From: Hydractinia symbiolongicarpus
Lineage: Eukaryota; Cnidaria; Hydrozoa; Anthoathecata; Hydractiniidae
Length of the DNA stretch: 64,000 bases
Reading direction: 5' to 3'
Assembly (NCBI RefSeq): GCF_029227915.1
Contig: NC_079883.1
Location: 31,560,001 to 31,624,000 of the forward strand
The translations under genes were made by a program, and so were the position numbers. The first letter of the stretch is position 1. Each line of letters starts with the position of its first letter. Under the pieces are notes generated by a model, which was given only the letters and a program-made list of their open reading frames with translations, was not told where the DNA came from and ran no database searches. Positions 1 to 12,146 of the stretch are shown one piece after another.

Positions 1-203
1 GGGAAATGAGTTTACTCCCTGGGTACTTTCTTTGTATACTTTTGACTATGCGGGCCGAGTCCGGGGTTTACGGGAAATGGCGGGTTTTCGTTTGCCGGCG
101 ATTAAACTTCTTTTATTCAGCGTCTGATCAAAAATGAAAACATTTTTGAAAACTACAAGTCTCATGCGTTTAAGTGGTGAAAAAATAAATTAAAAAATCG
201 TTC

Positions 204-406
204 GGGAAATGAGTTTACTTCCTGGGTACTTTCTTTGTATACTTTTGACTATACGGGCCAAGCCCGGTATTTACGGGAAATCGCGGGTTTTCGTTTGCCG
301 GCGATTAAACTTCTTTTATTCAGCGTCTCATCAAAAATGAAAACATTTTTGAAAACTACAAGTCTTATGCGTTTTAGTGGTGAAAAAATAATTTAAAAAA
401 TCGTTC
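204..406 (+). repeat. Representative 203-bp satellite monomer
   Basis: One full monomer given as a reference unit. It is moderately AT-rich but keeps more than ten CpG sites. It contains a short dyad, GATTT-ACGGG-AAATC (5-bp arms, 5-bp loop), and the palindrome GCCGGC; the CCCGGG palindrome is present in many subtypes. The length is not a multiple of three (67 codons plus 2 bases), so a reading frame cannot continue from one monomer to the next unless linker indels compensate. That argues against a coding role. Confidence 0.93.
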
Positions 407-651
407 TGGAAATGAGTTTACTCACAGGGTAATTTCTTTGTATACATTCGACTATACGGGCCAAGCCCGGGATTTACGGGAAATCGCGGGATTTCGTTTG
501 CCGGCGATTAAACCTCTTTCATTAAGCGTCTCATCAAAAATAAAAACATTTTTGAAAACTACAAGTCTCATGCGTTTTAGTGGTGAAAAGATAATTTAAA
601 AAATCGTTTTGGAAATGAGTTTACTCACAGGGTACTTTCTTTGTATACATT

Positions 652-2680
652 CGACTATACGGGCCAAGCCCGGTATTTACGGGAAATCGCGGGTTTTCGT
701 TTGCCGGCGATTAAACTTCTTTTATTCAGCGTCTCATCAAAAATGAAAACATTTTTGAAAACTACAAGTCTCATGCGTTTTAGTGGTAAAAAAAAAATTT
801 AAAAAATCGTTCGGGAAATGAGTTTACACCCTGGGTACTTTCTTTGTATACTTTTGACTATACGGGCCGAGTCCGGGATTTACAGGAAATCGCAGGTTTT
901 CGTTTGCCGGCGATTAAACTTCTTTTATTCAGCGTCTCATCAAAAGTGAAAACATTTTTGAGAACTACAAGTCTCATGCGTTTTAGTGGTGAAAAAATAA
1001 ATTAAAAAATCGTTCGGGAAATGAGTTTACTTCCTGGGTACTTTCTTTGTATACTTTTGACTATACGGGCCAAGCCCGGTATTTACGGGAAATCGCGGGT
1101 TTTCGTTTGCCGGCGATTAAACTTCTTTTATTCAGCGTCTCATCAAAAATGAAAACATTTTTGAAAACTACAAGTCTTATGCGTTTTAGTGGTGAAAAAA
1201 TAATTTAAAAAATCGTTCCGGAAATGAGTTTACTCACAGGGTACTTTCTTTGTATACATTCGACTATACGGGCCAAGCCCGGGATTTACGGGAAATCGCG
1301 GGTTTTCGCTTGCCGGCGATTAAACTTCTTTTATTCAGCGTCTCATCAAAAATGAAAACATTTGTGAAAACTACAAGTCTTATGCGTTTTAGTGGTGAAA
1401 AAATAATTTAAAAAATCGTTCCGGAAATGAGTTTACTCACAGGGTACTTTCTTTGTATACATTCGACTATACGGGCCAAGCCCGGGATTTACGGGAAATC
1501 GCGGGTTTTCGTTTGCCGGCGATTAAACCTCTTTCATTAAGCGTCTCATCAAAAATGAAAACATTTTTGAAAACTACAAGTCTCATGCGTTTTAGTGGTA
1601 AAAAAAAAATTTAAAAAATCGTTCGGGAAATGTGTTTACTCCCTGGGTACTTTCTTTGTATACATTCGACTATACGGGCCAAGCCCGGTATTTACGGGAA
1701 ATTGCGGGTTTTCGTTTGCCGGCGATTAAACTTCTTTTATTCAGCGTCTCATCAAAAATGAAAACATTTTTGAAAACTACAAGTCTCATGCGTTTTAGTG
1801 GTAAAAAAAAAATTTAAAAAATCGTTCGGGAAATGAGTTTACACCCTGGGTACTTTCTTTGTATACTTTTGACTATACGGGCCGAGTCCGGGATTTACAG
1901 GAAATCGCAGGTTTTCGTTTGCCGGCGATTAAACTTCTTTTATTCAGCGTCTCATCAAAAGTGAAAACATTTTTGAGAACTACAAGTCTCATGCGTTTTA
2001 GTGGTGAAAAAATAAATTAAAAAATCGTTCGGGAAATGAGTTTACTTCCTGGGTACTTTCTTTGTATACTTTTGACTATACGGGCCGAGCCCGGTATTTA
2101 CGGGAAATCGCGGGTTTTCGTTTGCCGGCGATTAAACTTCTTTTATTCAGCGTCTCATCAAAAATGAAAACATTTTTGAAAACTACAAGTCTTATGCGTT
2201 TTAGTGGTGAAAAAATAATTTAAAAAATCGTTCCGGAAATGAGTTTACTCACAGGGTACTTTCTTTGTATACATTCGACTATACGGGCCAAGCCCGGGAT
2301 TTACGGGAAATCGCGGGTTTTCGCTTGCCGGCGATTAAACTTCTTTTATTCAGCGTCTCATCAAAAATGAAAACATTTGTGAAAACTACAAGTCTTATGC
2401 GTTTTAGTGGTGAAAAAATAATTTAAAAAATCGTTCCGGAAATGAGTTTACTCACAGGGTACTTTCTTTGTATACATTCGACTATACGGGCCAAGCCCGG
2501 GATTTACGGGAAATCGCGGGTTTTCGTTTGCCGGCGATTAAACCTCTTTCATTAAGCGTCTCATCAAAAATGAAAACATTTTTGAAAACTACAAGTCTCA
2601 TGCGTTTTAGTGGTAAAAAAAAAATTTAAAAAATCGTTCGGGAAATGTGTTTACTCCCTGGGTACTTTCTTTGTATACAT
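652..2680 (+). repeat. 5-monomer higher-order repeat, two copies
   Basis: The order of subtypes repeats with an offset of 1015 bp (5 x 203). The linker GGTAAAAAAAAAATTT before an ACACCC-type monomer occurs at 786 and 1801. The variant GAAATGTGTTTAC occurs at about 1629 and 2644. The copies are nearly identical, and the boundaries are approximate because they fall inside homologous monomers. Confidence 0.75.
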
Positions 2681-3898
2681 TCGACTACACGGGCCAAGCC
2701 CGGGATTTACGGGAAATCGCGGGTTTTCGTTTGCCGGCGATTAAACCTCTTTCATTAAGCGTCTCATCAAAAATGAAAACATTTTTAAAAACTACAAGTC
2801 TCATGGGCTTTAGTGGTGAAATAATAATTAAAAAAATCGTTCGGGAAATGAGTTTACACCCTGGGTACTTTCTTTGTATACTTTTGACTATACGAGCCGA
2901 GTCCGGGATTTACGGAAAATCGCTGGTTTTCCTTTGCCGGCGATTAAACTTCTTTTGTTCAGCGTCTGATCAAAAATGAAAACATTTTTGAAAACTACAA
3001 GTCTCAAGCGTTTTAGTGGTGAAAGAAAAATTTAAAAAATCGTTCGGGAAATGAGTTTATTCCCTGGGTACTTTCGTTGTATACATTCGACTATACGGGC
3101 CAAGCCTGGGATTTACGGGAAATCGCGGGATTTCGTTTGCCGGCGATTAAACCTCTTTCATTAAGCGTCTCGTCAAAAATGAAAACATTTTTGAAAACTG
3201 CAAATCTCATGCGTTTTAGTGGTGAAAAGATAATTTAAAAAATCGTTTTGGAAATGAGTTTACTCACAGGGTACTTTCTTTGTATACATTCGACTACACG
3301 GGCCAAGCCCGGGATTTACGGGAAATCGCGGGTTTTCGTTTGCCGGCGATTAAACCTCTTTCATTAAGCGTCTCATCAAAAATGAAAACATTTTTAAAAA
3401 CTACAAGTCTCATGGGCTTTAGTGGTGAAATAATAATTAAAAAAATCGTTCGGGAAATGAGTTTACACCCTGGGTACTTTCTTTGTATACTTTTGACTAT
3501 ACGAGCCGAGTCCGGGATTTACGGAAAATCGCTGGTTTTCCTTTGCCGGCGATTAAACTTCTTTTGTTCAGCGTCTGATCAAAAATGAAAACATTTTTGA
3601 AAACTACAAGTCTCAAGCGTTTTAGTGGTGAAAGAAAAATTTAAAAAATCGTTCGGGAAATGAGTTTATTCCCTGGGTACTTTCGTTGTATACATTCGAC
3701 TATACGGGCCAAGCCTGGGATTTACGGGAAATCGCGGGATTTCGTTTGCCGGCGATTAAACCTCTTTCATTAAGCGTCTCGTCAAAAATGAAAACATTTT
3801 TGAAAACTGCAAATCTCATGCGTTTTAGTGGTGAAAAGATAATTTAAAAAATCGTTTTGGAAATGAGTTTACTCACAGGGTACTTTCTTTGTATACAT
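2681..3898 (+). repeat. 3-monomer tandem duplication
   Basis: The rare variant TCGACTACAC is at 2681 and 3290, exactly 609 bp (3 x 203) apart. The monomers that follow match in order: ATGGGCTTTAG, then ACGAGCCGAG, then GCCTGGGATT with GCGTCTCGTC. Near-identity implies a recent three-monomer duplication. Confidence 0.8.
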
Positions 3899-4789
3899 TC
3901 GACTATACGGGCCAAGCCCGGGATTTACGGGAAATCGCGGGTTTTCGTTTGCCAGCGATTAAACCACTTTTACTCAGCGTCTCATCAAAAATGAAAACAT
4001 TTTTGAAAACTACAAGTCTCATGCGTTTTAGTGGTAAAAAAAAAAAATTAAAAATCTTCCGGGAAATGAGTTTACTCCCTGGGTACTTTCTTAGTATACA
4101 TTCGACTATACGGGCCAAGCCCGGGATTTACGGGAAATCGCGGGGCTTCGTTTGCCGGCGATTAAACCTATTTCATTAAGCGTCGCATCAAAAATGAAAA
4201 CATTTTTGAAAACTACAAGTCTCATGCGTTTTAGTGGTGAAAAATTAATTTAAAAAATCGTTTTGGAAATGAGTTTACTCACAGGGTACTTTCTTTGTAT
4301 ACATTTGACTTTTCGGGCCAAGCCCGGGATTTACGGGAAATCGCGGGGCTTCGTTTGCCGGCGATTAAACCTATTTCATTAAGCGTCTCATCAAAAATGA
4401 AAACATTTTTGAAAACTACAAGTCTCATGCGTTTTAGTGGTGAAAAAATAATTTAAAAATTCGTTCGGGAAATGAGTTTCCTCCCTGGGTACTTTCTTTG
4501 TATACTTTTGACTATGCGGGCCGAGTCCGGGGTTTACGGGAAATCGCGGGTTTTCGTTTGCCGGCGATTAAACTTCTTTTACTTCGCGTCTCATCTAAAA
4601 TGAAAACATTTTTGAAAACTACAAGTCTCATGCGTTTTAGTGGTAAAAAAAAAATTTAAAAAATCGTTCGGGAAATGAGTTTACTCCCTGGGTACTTTCT
4701 TTGTATACTTTTGACTATGCGGGCCGAGTCCGGGATTTACGGGAAATCGCAGGTTTTTGTTTGCCGGCGATTAAACTTCTTTTATTAAG

Positions 4790-5999
4790 CGTCTCATCAA
4801 AAATGAAAACATTTTTGAAAACTACAAGTCTCATGCGTTTTAGTGGTGAAAAAATAAATTAAAAAATCGTTCGGGAAATGAGTTTACTCCCTGGGTACTT
4901 TCTTTGTATACTTTTGACTATACCGGCCGAGTCCGGGATTTACGGGAAATCGCGGGTTTTCGTTTGCCGGCGATTAAACTTCTTTTATTCAGCGTCTCAT
5001 CAAAAATGAAAACATTTTTGAAAACTACAAGTCTCATGCGTTTTAGTGGTGAAAAAATAAATTAAAAAATCGTTCAGGAAATGAGTTTACTTCCTGGGTA
5101 CTTTCTTTGTATACTTTTGACTATACGGGCCAAGTCCGGGATTTACGGGAAATCGCGGGTTTTCGTTTGCCGGCGATTAAACTTCTTTTATTCAGCGTCT
5201 CATAAAAAATGAAAACATTTTTAAAAACTACAAGTCTTATGCGTTTTAGTGGTGAAAAGATAATTTAAAAAATCGTTTTGGAAATGAGTTTACTCACAGG
5301 GTACTTTCTTTGTATACATTCGACTATACGGGCCAAGCCCGGGATTTACGGGAAATCGCGGGTTTTCGTTTGCCGGCGATTAAACCACTTTTATTCAGCG
5401 TCTCATCAAAAATGAAAACATTTTTGAAAACTACAAATCTCATGCGTTTTAGTGGTGAAAAAATAAATTAAAAAATCGTTCGGGAAATGAGTTTACTCCC
5501 TGGGTACTTTCTTTGTATACTTTTGACTATACCGGCCGAGTCCGGGATTTACGGGAAATCGCGGGTTTTCGTTTGCCCGCGATTAAACTTCTTTTATTCA
5601 GCGTCTCATCAAAAATGAAAACATTTTTGAAAACTACAAGTCTCATGCGTTTTAGTGGTGAAAAAATAAATTAAAAAATCGTTCGGGAAATGAGTTTACT
5701 TCCTGGGTACTTTCTTAGTATACTTTTGACTATACGGGCCAAGTCCGGGATTTACGGGAAATCGCGGGTTTTCGTTTGCCGGCGATTAAACTTCTTTTAT
5801 TCAGCGTCTCATAAAAAATGAAAACATTTTTGAAAACTACAAGTCTTATGCGTTTTAGTGGTGAAAAGATAATTTAAAAAATCGTTTTGGAAATGAGTTT
5901 ACTCACAGGGTACTTTCTTTGTATACATTCGACTATACGGGCCAAGCCCGGGATTTACGGGAAATCGCGGGTTTTCGTTTGCCGGCGATTAAACCTCTT
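4790..5999 (+). repeat. 3-monomer tandem duplication
   Basis: The ACCGGCCGAG variant occurs at 4922 and 5531, 609 bp apart. It is followed in both copies by an AAGTCCGGG / CATAAAAAATG monomer and a CACAGGG monomer. The copies diverge after about 5385 and 5994. Edges are approximate. Confidence 0.7.
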
Positions 6000-8900
6000 T
6001 CATTAAGCGTCTCATCAAAAATGAAAACATTTTTGAAAACTACAAGTCTCATGCGTTTTAGTGGTAAAAAAAAAAATTAAAAAATCGTTCGGGAAATGAG
6101 TTTACTCCCTGGGTACTTTCTTTGTATACATTCGACTATACGGGCCAAGCCCGGGATTTACGGGAAATCGCGGGTTTTCGTTTGCCGGCGATTAAACCTC
6201 TTTCATTAAGCGTCTCATCAAAAATGAAAACATTTTTGAAAACTACAAGTCTTATGCGTTTTAGTGGTGAAAAGATAATTTAAAAAATCGTTTTGGAAAT
6301 GAGTTTACTCACAGGGTACTTTCTTTGTATACATTCGACTATACGGGCCAAGCCCGGGATTTACGGGAAATCGCGGGTTTTCGTTTGCCGGCGATTAAAC
6401 CTCTTTCATTAAGCGTCTCATCAAAAATGAAAACATTTTTGAAAACTACAAGTCTCATGCGTTTTAGTGGTAAAAAAAAAATTTAAAAAATCTTTCGGGA
6501 AATGAGTTTACTCCCTGGGTACTTTCTTTGTATACATTCGACTATACGGGCCAAGCTCGGGATTTACGGGAAATCGCGGGTTTTCGTTTGCCGGCGATTA
6601 AACCTCTTTCATTAAGCGTCTCATCAAAAATGAAAACATTTTTGAAAGCTACAAGTCTTATGCGTTTTAGTGGTGAAAAAATAATTTAAAAAATCGTTCC
6701 GGAAATGAGTTTACTCACAGGGTACTTTCTTTGTATACATTCGACTATACGGGCAAAGCCCGGGATTTACGGGAAATCGCGGGTTTTCGTTTGCCGGCGA
6801 TTAAATCTCTTTCATTAAGCGTCTCATCAAAAATGAAAACATTTTTAAAAACTACAAGTCTCATGGGCTTTAGTGGTGAAATAATAATTAAAAAAAATCG
6901 TTCGGGAAATGAGTTTACACCCTGGGTACTTTCTTTGTATACTTTTGACTATACGAGCCGAGTCCGGGATTTACGGAAAATCGCTGGTTTTCCTTTGCCG
7001 GCGATTAAACTTCTTTTGTTCAGCGTCTGATCAAAAATGAAAACATTTTTGAAAACTACAAGTCTCAAGCGTTTTAGTGGTGAAAGAAAAATTTAAAAAA
7101 TCGTTCGGGAAATGAGTTTATTCCCTGGGTACTTTCTTTGTATACATTCGACTATACGGGCCAAGCCTGGGATTTACGGGAAATCGCGGGATTTCGTTTG
7201 CCGGCGATTAAACCTCTTTCATTAAGCGTCTCGTCAAAAATGAAAACATTTTTGAAAACTGCAAATCTCATGCGTTTTAGTGGTGAAAAGATAATTTAAA
7301 AAATCGTTTTGGAAATGAGTTTACTCACAGGGTACTTTCTTTGTATACATTCGACTATACGGGCCAAGCCCGGGATTTACGGGAAATCGCGGGTTTTCGT
7401 TTGCCGGCGATTAAACCACTTTTATTCAGCGTCTCATCAAAAATGAAAACATTTTTGAAAACTACAAGTCTCATGCGTTTTAGTGGTAAAAAAAAAAATT
7501 AAAAATCTTTCGGGAAATGAGTTTACTCCCTGGGTACTTTCTTAGTATACATTCGACTATACGGGCCAAGCCCGGGATTTACGGCAAATCGTGGGATTTC
7601 ATTTGCCGGCGATTAAACCTCTTTCATTAAGCGTCTCATCAAAAATGAACACATTTTTGAAAACGGCAAGTCTCATGCGTTTTAGTGGTGAAAAGATAAT
7701 TTAAAAAATCGTTTTGGAAATGAGTTTACTCACAGGGTACTTTCTTTGTATACATTTGACTTTTCGGGCCAAGCCTGGGATTTACGGGAAATCGCGGGGC
7801 TTCGTTTGCCGGCGATTAAACCTCTTTCATTAAGCGTCTCATCAAAAATGAAAACATTTTTTAAAAACTACAAGTCTCATGGGCTTTAGTGGTGAAATAA
7901 TAATTTAAAAAATCGTTCGGGAAATGAGTTTACACCCTGGGTACTTTCTTTGTATACTTTTGACTATACGAGCCGAGTCCGGGATTTACGGGAAATCGCT
8001 GGTTTTCCTTTGCCGGCGATTAAACTTCTTTTGTTCAGCGTCTGATCAAAAATGAAAACATTTTTGAAAACTACAAGTCTCAAGCGTTTTAGTGGTGAAA
8101 GAAAAATTTAAAAAATCGTTCGGGAAATGAGTTTATTCCCTGGGTACTTTCTTTGTATACATTCGACTATACGGGCCAACCCTGGGATTTACGGGAAATC
8201 GCGGGATTTCGTTTGCCGGCGATTAAACCTCTTTCATTAAGCGTCTCGTCAAAAATGAAAACATTTTTGAAAACTGCAAATCTCATGCGTTTTAGTGGTG
8301 AAAAGATAATTTAAAAAATCGTTTTGGAAATGAGTTTACTCCCTGGGTACTTTCTTAGTATATATTCGACTATACGGGCCAAGCCCGGGATTTACGGGAA
8401 ATCGCGGGTTTTCGTTTGCCGGCGATTAAACCACTTTTATTCAGCGTCTCATCAAAAATGAAAACATTTTTGAAAACTACAAGTCTCATGCGTTTTAGTG
8501 GTAAAAAAAAAAAATTAAAAATCTTTCGGGAAATGAGTTTACTCCCTGGGTACTTTCTTAGTATACATTCGACTATACGGGCCAAGCCCGGGATTTACGG
8601 CGAATCGTGGGATTTCGTTTGCCGGCGATTAAACCTCTTTCATTAAGCGTCTCATCAAAAATGAAAACAATTTTGAAAACGGCAAGTCTCATGCGTTTTA
8701 GTGGTGAAAAGATAATTTAAAAAATCGTTTTGGAAATGAGTTTACTCACAGGGTACTTTCTTTGTATACATTTGACTTTTCGGGCCAAGCCCGGGATTTA
8801 CGGAAAATCGCGGGGCTTCGTTTGCCGGCGATTAAACCTATTTCATTAAGCGTCTCATCAAAAATGAAAACATTTTTGAAAACTACTAGTGTCATGCGTT

Positions 8901-9053
8901 TTAGTGGTGAAAAAATAGTTTAAAAAATCGTTCGGGAAATGAGTTTACTCCCTGGGTACTTTCTTTGTATACTTTTGACTATGCGGGCCGAGTCCGAGAT
9001 TTACGGGAAATCGCAGGTTTTTGTTTGCCGGCGATTAAACTTGTTTTATTAAG

Positions 9054-9062
9054 CGTCTCATC
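9054..9062. repeat. 9-bp target site, left of transposon copy 1
   Basis: The sequence CGTCTCATC of the satellite monomer directly precedes the transposon end. It matches the 9 bp at 17709-17717 beyond the 3' end of the intact copy. For the truncated copy this is the inherited left half only; no right partner follows it. Confidence 0.85.
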
Positions 9063-9137
9063 CAACCTCGAACCCAGGGCCTGTAGCGTTTTTTGATATG
9101 AGGATGAAACGCGTACGAGGCCCTGGTACAACAGACT
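9063..9137 (+). repeat. 5' terminal inverted repeat, copy 1
   Basis: The 75 bp starting CAACCTCGAACCCAGGG are the same as the 5' TIR of the complete copy and are the reverse complement of 17634-17708. Inside it CCAGGGCCT and AGGCCCTGG face each other, so the end can fold into a hairpin. Confidence 0.93.
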
Positions 9138-9814
9138 TACTCAACCAATGAGAATGCGTATACGGCTTTTTTAAATTATGCTAAAAAGATAATAAATGCA
9201 GAAGTATTTTTTGCAAGCACAGCATTTTATAGTAACAACAAATATGGCGATGAGCATTACGCAGATTTTTTGGTAACTTGTTTATGAAGAATATATTTAT
9301 TAATTCACGTTATTTTTGACTTTCCTTGCATCGTTACAAATTTATCGGTGCTGTTCAAAATTTTTAAACATTATTTTGGTTGTTTCACTGATGGGAAAAT
9401 GGCAGCTGACAAGTCAAATGGAATGGTGCGATGAACATCTGTCCTGCTAACGAAAGTAGCAGGTACTTCTCACCTTTTGTTGGGACACAATACTTATATT
9501 TTTAAAAAAACTGCAATTTAATTTTTGTTTTCACATGCTAAAAAGTAAACAGAAACTTGGTATAGATGCAACTTTTTTAGTATGTATGCTGGCTAACTAG
9601 CTAGATACTGTTGGCTAGCTTGAAAATGCACAACAATGACAAGTAATCTTTTTTATGTCACAATTCAAGGGATATTATTTGACAATTTTTTGGGATAAGA
9701 ATACTAGCTAGAGCATTAAAAAATATTTTAGGAAATAAAGTATAGCTAGCTGTATAAATAAAAGGAAATATATATATACAAAAAATAACAACTAATATAA
9801 ATCTTTGTTTTTAG
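9138..9814. other. 5' subterminal region of transposon copy 1, no confirmed exon
   Basis: This is 677 bp of AT-rich DNA identical to 13889-14565. It holds four CTAGCTAG-like palindromes at 9597-9604, 9613-9619, 9704-9711 and 9743-9750, which could be subterminal protein-binding sites. A promoter and a first exon for the plus-strand gene are expected here, because the ZAD exon begins at a splice acceptor, but neither could be fixed. Confidence 0.5.
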
Positions 9815-11556
9815 GCAAAGGGAAAGAAAATATCACACCACATAAAGTTTATAGTGGATGTGATAAAGTGTGTAGACTGTGTGCTGAGACTGACTTAAAA
9901 CGATTTAGTCAAATTTTTGGAAATATTGGAACATCAAAACAACTTCAAGAGAAAATACAAGGCACTGTGGGTATCACAATTGTGCAAACTGATAACATAA
10001 ATGATATAATCTGTCGTAAATGTGAAAGAAAAATTGAAAACTTTGTACAATTTAAGATTTTGTGTCGGAATGCACAGATAAGCTTTCGGAAAAATTAAAG
10101 TGTGAAAAGGGTAATATCGTCACCAGAACAAAAATGTACCACAAAGAAACTCAGAGGTAAAATATACATTCTTTCTTACCTATGTTTTAAAAATTACATA
10201 TATCTTTTTTATATATACTATGCATATACATGTATACTTTTTTATATTTTATATATATTCTTCAAATTTACTATCTTGATTTATAGTGTCACCAAAAAAA
10301 CAACTGGTTTATGAAAAAGCAGGAAGCACATCACAGAATTCAACAGTGGAATATGATAAGTCTGTGTACCATAAAGACAGATTTGTATTTCAATCAAGAC
10401 TATTAAGTGAAGATCAAGTTGACCATATCAATCAGAAAGTTAAATTAAGAATACCAAGTACAATCGCAAATATCTCATCTCTCATACCCAGCATTTACTT
10501 CTCACAAAAATGTATCATCACAGCATCTATTGAAAGAAAGTCAAAAGAATTATGCAAGAAAAAGAATGGTAGTGTTTTATATGGGACATTATTTGAAGAT
10601 ATGAATAACTTTAGTATTGAGGCAATTTGGAATGAGTTGAAGGTATCTCAGCCATTTTTAATAGATGTATTTGCTGCTACATCTGGATTACAACTTAGCC
10701 CTGATAGATTGCCAGAAGTTGCAAAAGTCAAGTTTTGCTTCATATACTCTATCCTAATGAATATTAAATGGGAAAAGCTATCACTTTTTCAAAGACTTAA
10801 CACAGTTTCACTAATAGAAGGCGGTGCAAGTAAAAAGGTAATCTTTTGTATCTTTTTTAGCACTTTGGCAAAAATTTAGCATAGAGAAAATAACCAAATT
10901 TCACAAGTCCTAAAAATGATTTTCACTTATCAAACCTTTTCTAAAACTAGCAGAGTATAAATGTTATTAGGCCATCTACTCTTGTTTAGCTTCAGCAAAG
11001 GTTACACAAGCTTGGAGTAGCTCTATCATACACCTCCCGTTCATACCTGTTGAATTTGATTGGAGGACATTTTTGTGACAAAGCAGTTAATGCAGTCAAG
11101 GAAAACAAATCATTACGTGGTACTGGTGACAATTGGGATTTGCGAGTATTAAAAGGCCACATGACCAAGGAACTTCAAAATGAAGATATCCATTTATTTG
11201 CCTCAAATCTTTACATTAATAGAGTAGATTTTAACCATTTGTCCAATGATGCCCCAATTCGTAATTTAAATGATTGTAATCGTTGCGTTTTCCTGTTGAA
11301 TAGGAATGATTTAACAAGGCTGAGAAATAATTTCATGGTTTTAGTTGTCAGAATTTGCTTTGAATACCTTCCGAAGTTCAAATTTTTGAAAAAGGTAATA
11401 CTTAAACACATCCAACATGAATTTTCATATGAAATGGCAAAAAGTTCAGTTATCATCAGTTTACCAATTATTGATGCTAATAAGGTGAAATATGATGATT
11501 GTGTGAAAATCCTCAGAACATATGAAAATTGGATACATTTTTTCTGTTTGGATTAA
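9815..11556 (+). pseudogene. ZAD / DUF6589-like transposase gene, copy 1 (broken)
   Basis: This is the duplicate of the gene at 14566-16307, with exons at about 9815-10156, 10287-10837 and 10996-11556. It carries the same in-frame TAA, here at 10096-10098, and the same early end at 11554-11556. The N-terminal exon encodes a ZAD-like zinc finger with CRLC and CRKC pairs. The last exon encodes the GDNWD and HLFASNLYINRVDF segments. The two copies share every defect seen, so the damage came before the duplication. Expression is unlikely to give a working protein. See the full copy for the domain reading. Confidence 0.8.
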
Positions 11557-12115
11557 CAGATATTATTGTTGGGGTTTTCATTCCAAGTATATGTTTTATT
11601 TTAGCCAGTGTTTTTTCTGTTGCGGTAGCTGTAAGTGCGATAAAAGGTACCTCTCTAAAAAAAGCTCGCATTGCTCCCAAGTTTTCAAATTCTTTGCGAA
11701 ATTCTTTTCCCCTTAAAGATAAAGAAATATATATATATTTTAGGATTAACATTTTGTTAGTTATATATAATAATTTTGTTAGTTATATATAATTTTATAT
11801 CTGTTTTATATTATATATATACATTTTTGTTATTCAGTTGTTGTACAGATATTCTTGTCTTTGTTATTTTATTAGCATTTTGCAATTAACATTACATTAT
11901 TGCATATTTCCTTATTAGAGAAATTATTCTTGTATATATATACATATACATATATATATAATATTTAACTTTTTTAAAGTTGTAGCTATATATATACCTA
12001 TATAAATAAAGTAGTACTTACCAGGTGTCCAAGCAGTGAGCCTCATCAATGACAAGCTTTGACATTTTTTTGATAAATTTTCGTTTTCATCAAAGTTCTT
12101 CCTCTCTCACTCAAT
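11513..12115 (-). pseudogene. RecQ-like helicase fragment, copy 1 (5' truncated)
   Basis: The distal exon at 11513-11711 encodes WGKEFR, then ALTATAT (motif III) and NPNRKN. The upstream exon survives only from 12022 to 12115. It holds the VIDEAHCLDTW segment (motif II) after a frameshifted A-run at 12065-12071. The start codon and Walker A motif of the complete copy (16773-17300) are missing because the tandem-duplication breakpoint at 12115 cut through this exon. The gene is therefore dead at both ends. A TA-rich intron of 310 bp lies at 11712-12021. Confidence 0.85.
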
Positions 12116-12146
12116 TTAACCCGCGATTTACGGGAAATCGCGGGTT
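12116..12146. other. Duplication junction with filler and perfect 12-bp-arm inverted repeat
   Basis: The first transposon copy stops matching the second after 12115, and satellite identity with 7374 onwards resumes at 12125. The intervening nine bases, TTAACCCGC, belong to neither side. They create a perfect inverted repeat with the satellite: left arm AACCCGCGATTT at 12118-12129, loop ACGGG, right arm AAATCGCGGGTT at 12135-12146. Ordinary monomers have only the inner 5-bp arms here. The filler looks copied as a reverse complement from about 15 bp downstream, as in fold-back or end-joining repair synthesis. Confidence 0.75.

Larger units (their letters stand above)
1..9062 (+). repeat. Left satellite array, ~203-bp monomer, head-to-tail
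   Basis: About 45 direct copies of one monomer. The landmark GGGAAATGAGTTTAC recurs at 1, 204 and about 407, giving a period of 203 bp. Each monomer holds in order a GTATAC element, a CCGGGATTTACGGGAAATC segment, TTTGCCGGCGATTAAAC, GCGTCTCATCAAAAATG, an A/T-rich GAAAACATTTTTGAAAAC tract and a poly-A-like linker of variable length. Subtypes differ at linked positions: CATTCGAC with GCCAAGCC and CCTCTTTCATTAAG; CTTTTGAC with GCCGAGTC and CTTCTTTTATTCAG; CATTTGACTTTTCGGG with GGGGCTTCG; and an ACGAGCCGAG / CGCTGGTTTTCC type. No gene, RNA or other element was seen in the array. It is cut at 9062 by a transposon. A centromeric or heterochromatic role is plausible but not shown. Confidence 0.97.
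7374..12115 (+). repeat. Tandem segmental duplication, copy 1 (satellite plus truncated transposon)
   Basis: This stretch is repeated at 12125-16866 with a constant offset of 4751 bp. It contains about 1.7 kb of satellite and the first 3053 bp of the transposon. No substitution or indel was seen when the blocks were compared by eye, including private variants such as ACTACTAGTGTCATG and CTTGTTTTATTAAG. The copy ends inside the helicase gene at 12115 and joins the second copy through a short filler. Such complete identity means either a very recent duplication or an assembly artefact. Confidence 0.9.
9063..12115 (+). mobile_element. Transposon copy 1, truncated at 3' end
   Basis: This matches positions 1-3053 of the 3895-bp element at 13814-17708. 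It has the 5' TIR, the whole plus-strand gene and the 3' part of the minus-strand helicase. It lacks the helicase N-terminus with the Walker A motif, the 3' flank and the 3' TIR. It arose from tandem duplication of an existing insertion and not from an independent transposition, because its satellite flank is also duplicated. Without a 3' TIR it cannot be mobilised as a cut-and-paste unit. Confidence 0.92.

Noticed and set aside
204-406. CENP-B box in the satellite monomer
   Set aside because: No match to the core pattern TTCGnnnnAnnCGGG was found on either strand in the monomer forms I checked; the nearest, TTCGTTTGCCGGCG, lacks the key A and CGGG.
9063-12115. Two independent transposon insertions
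   Set aside because: The satellite flank left of both copies is also identical and the first copy has no 3' TIR, so one insertion followed by tandem duplication is simpler.
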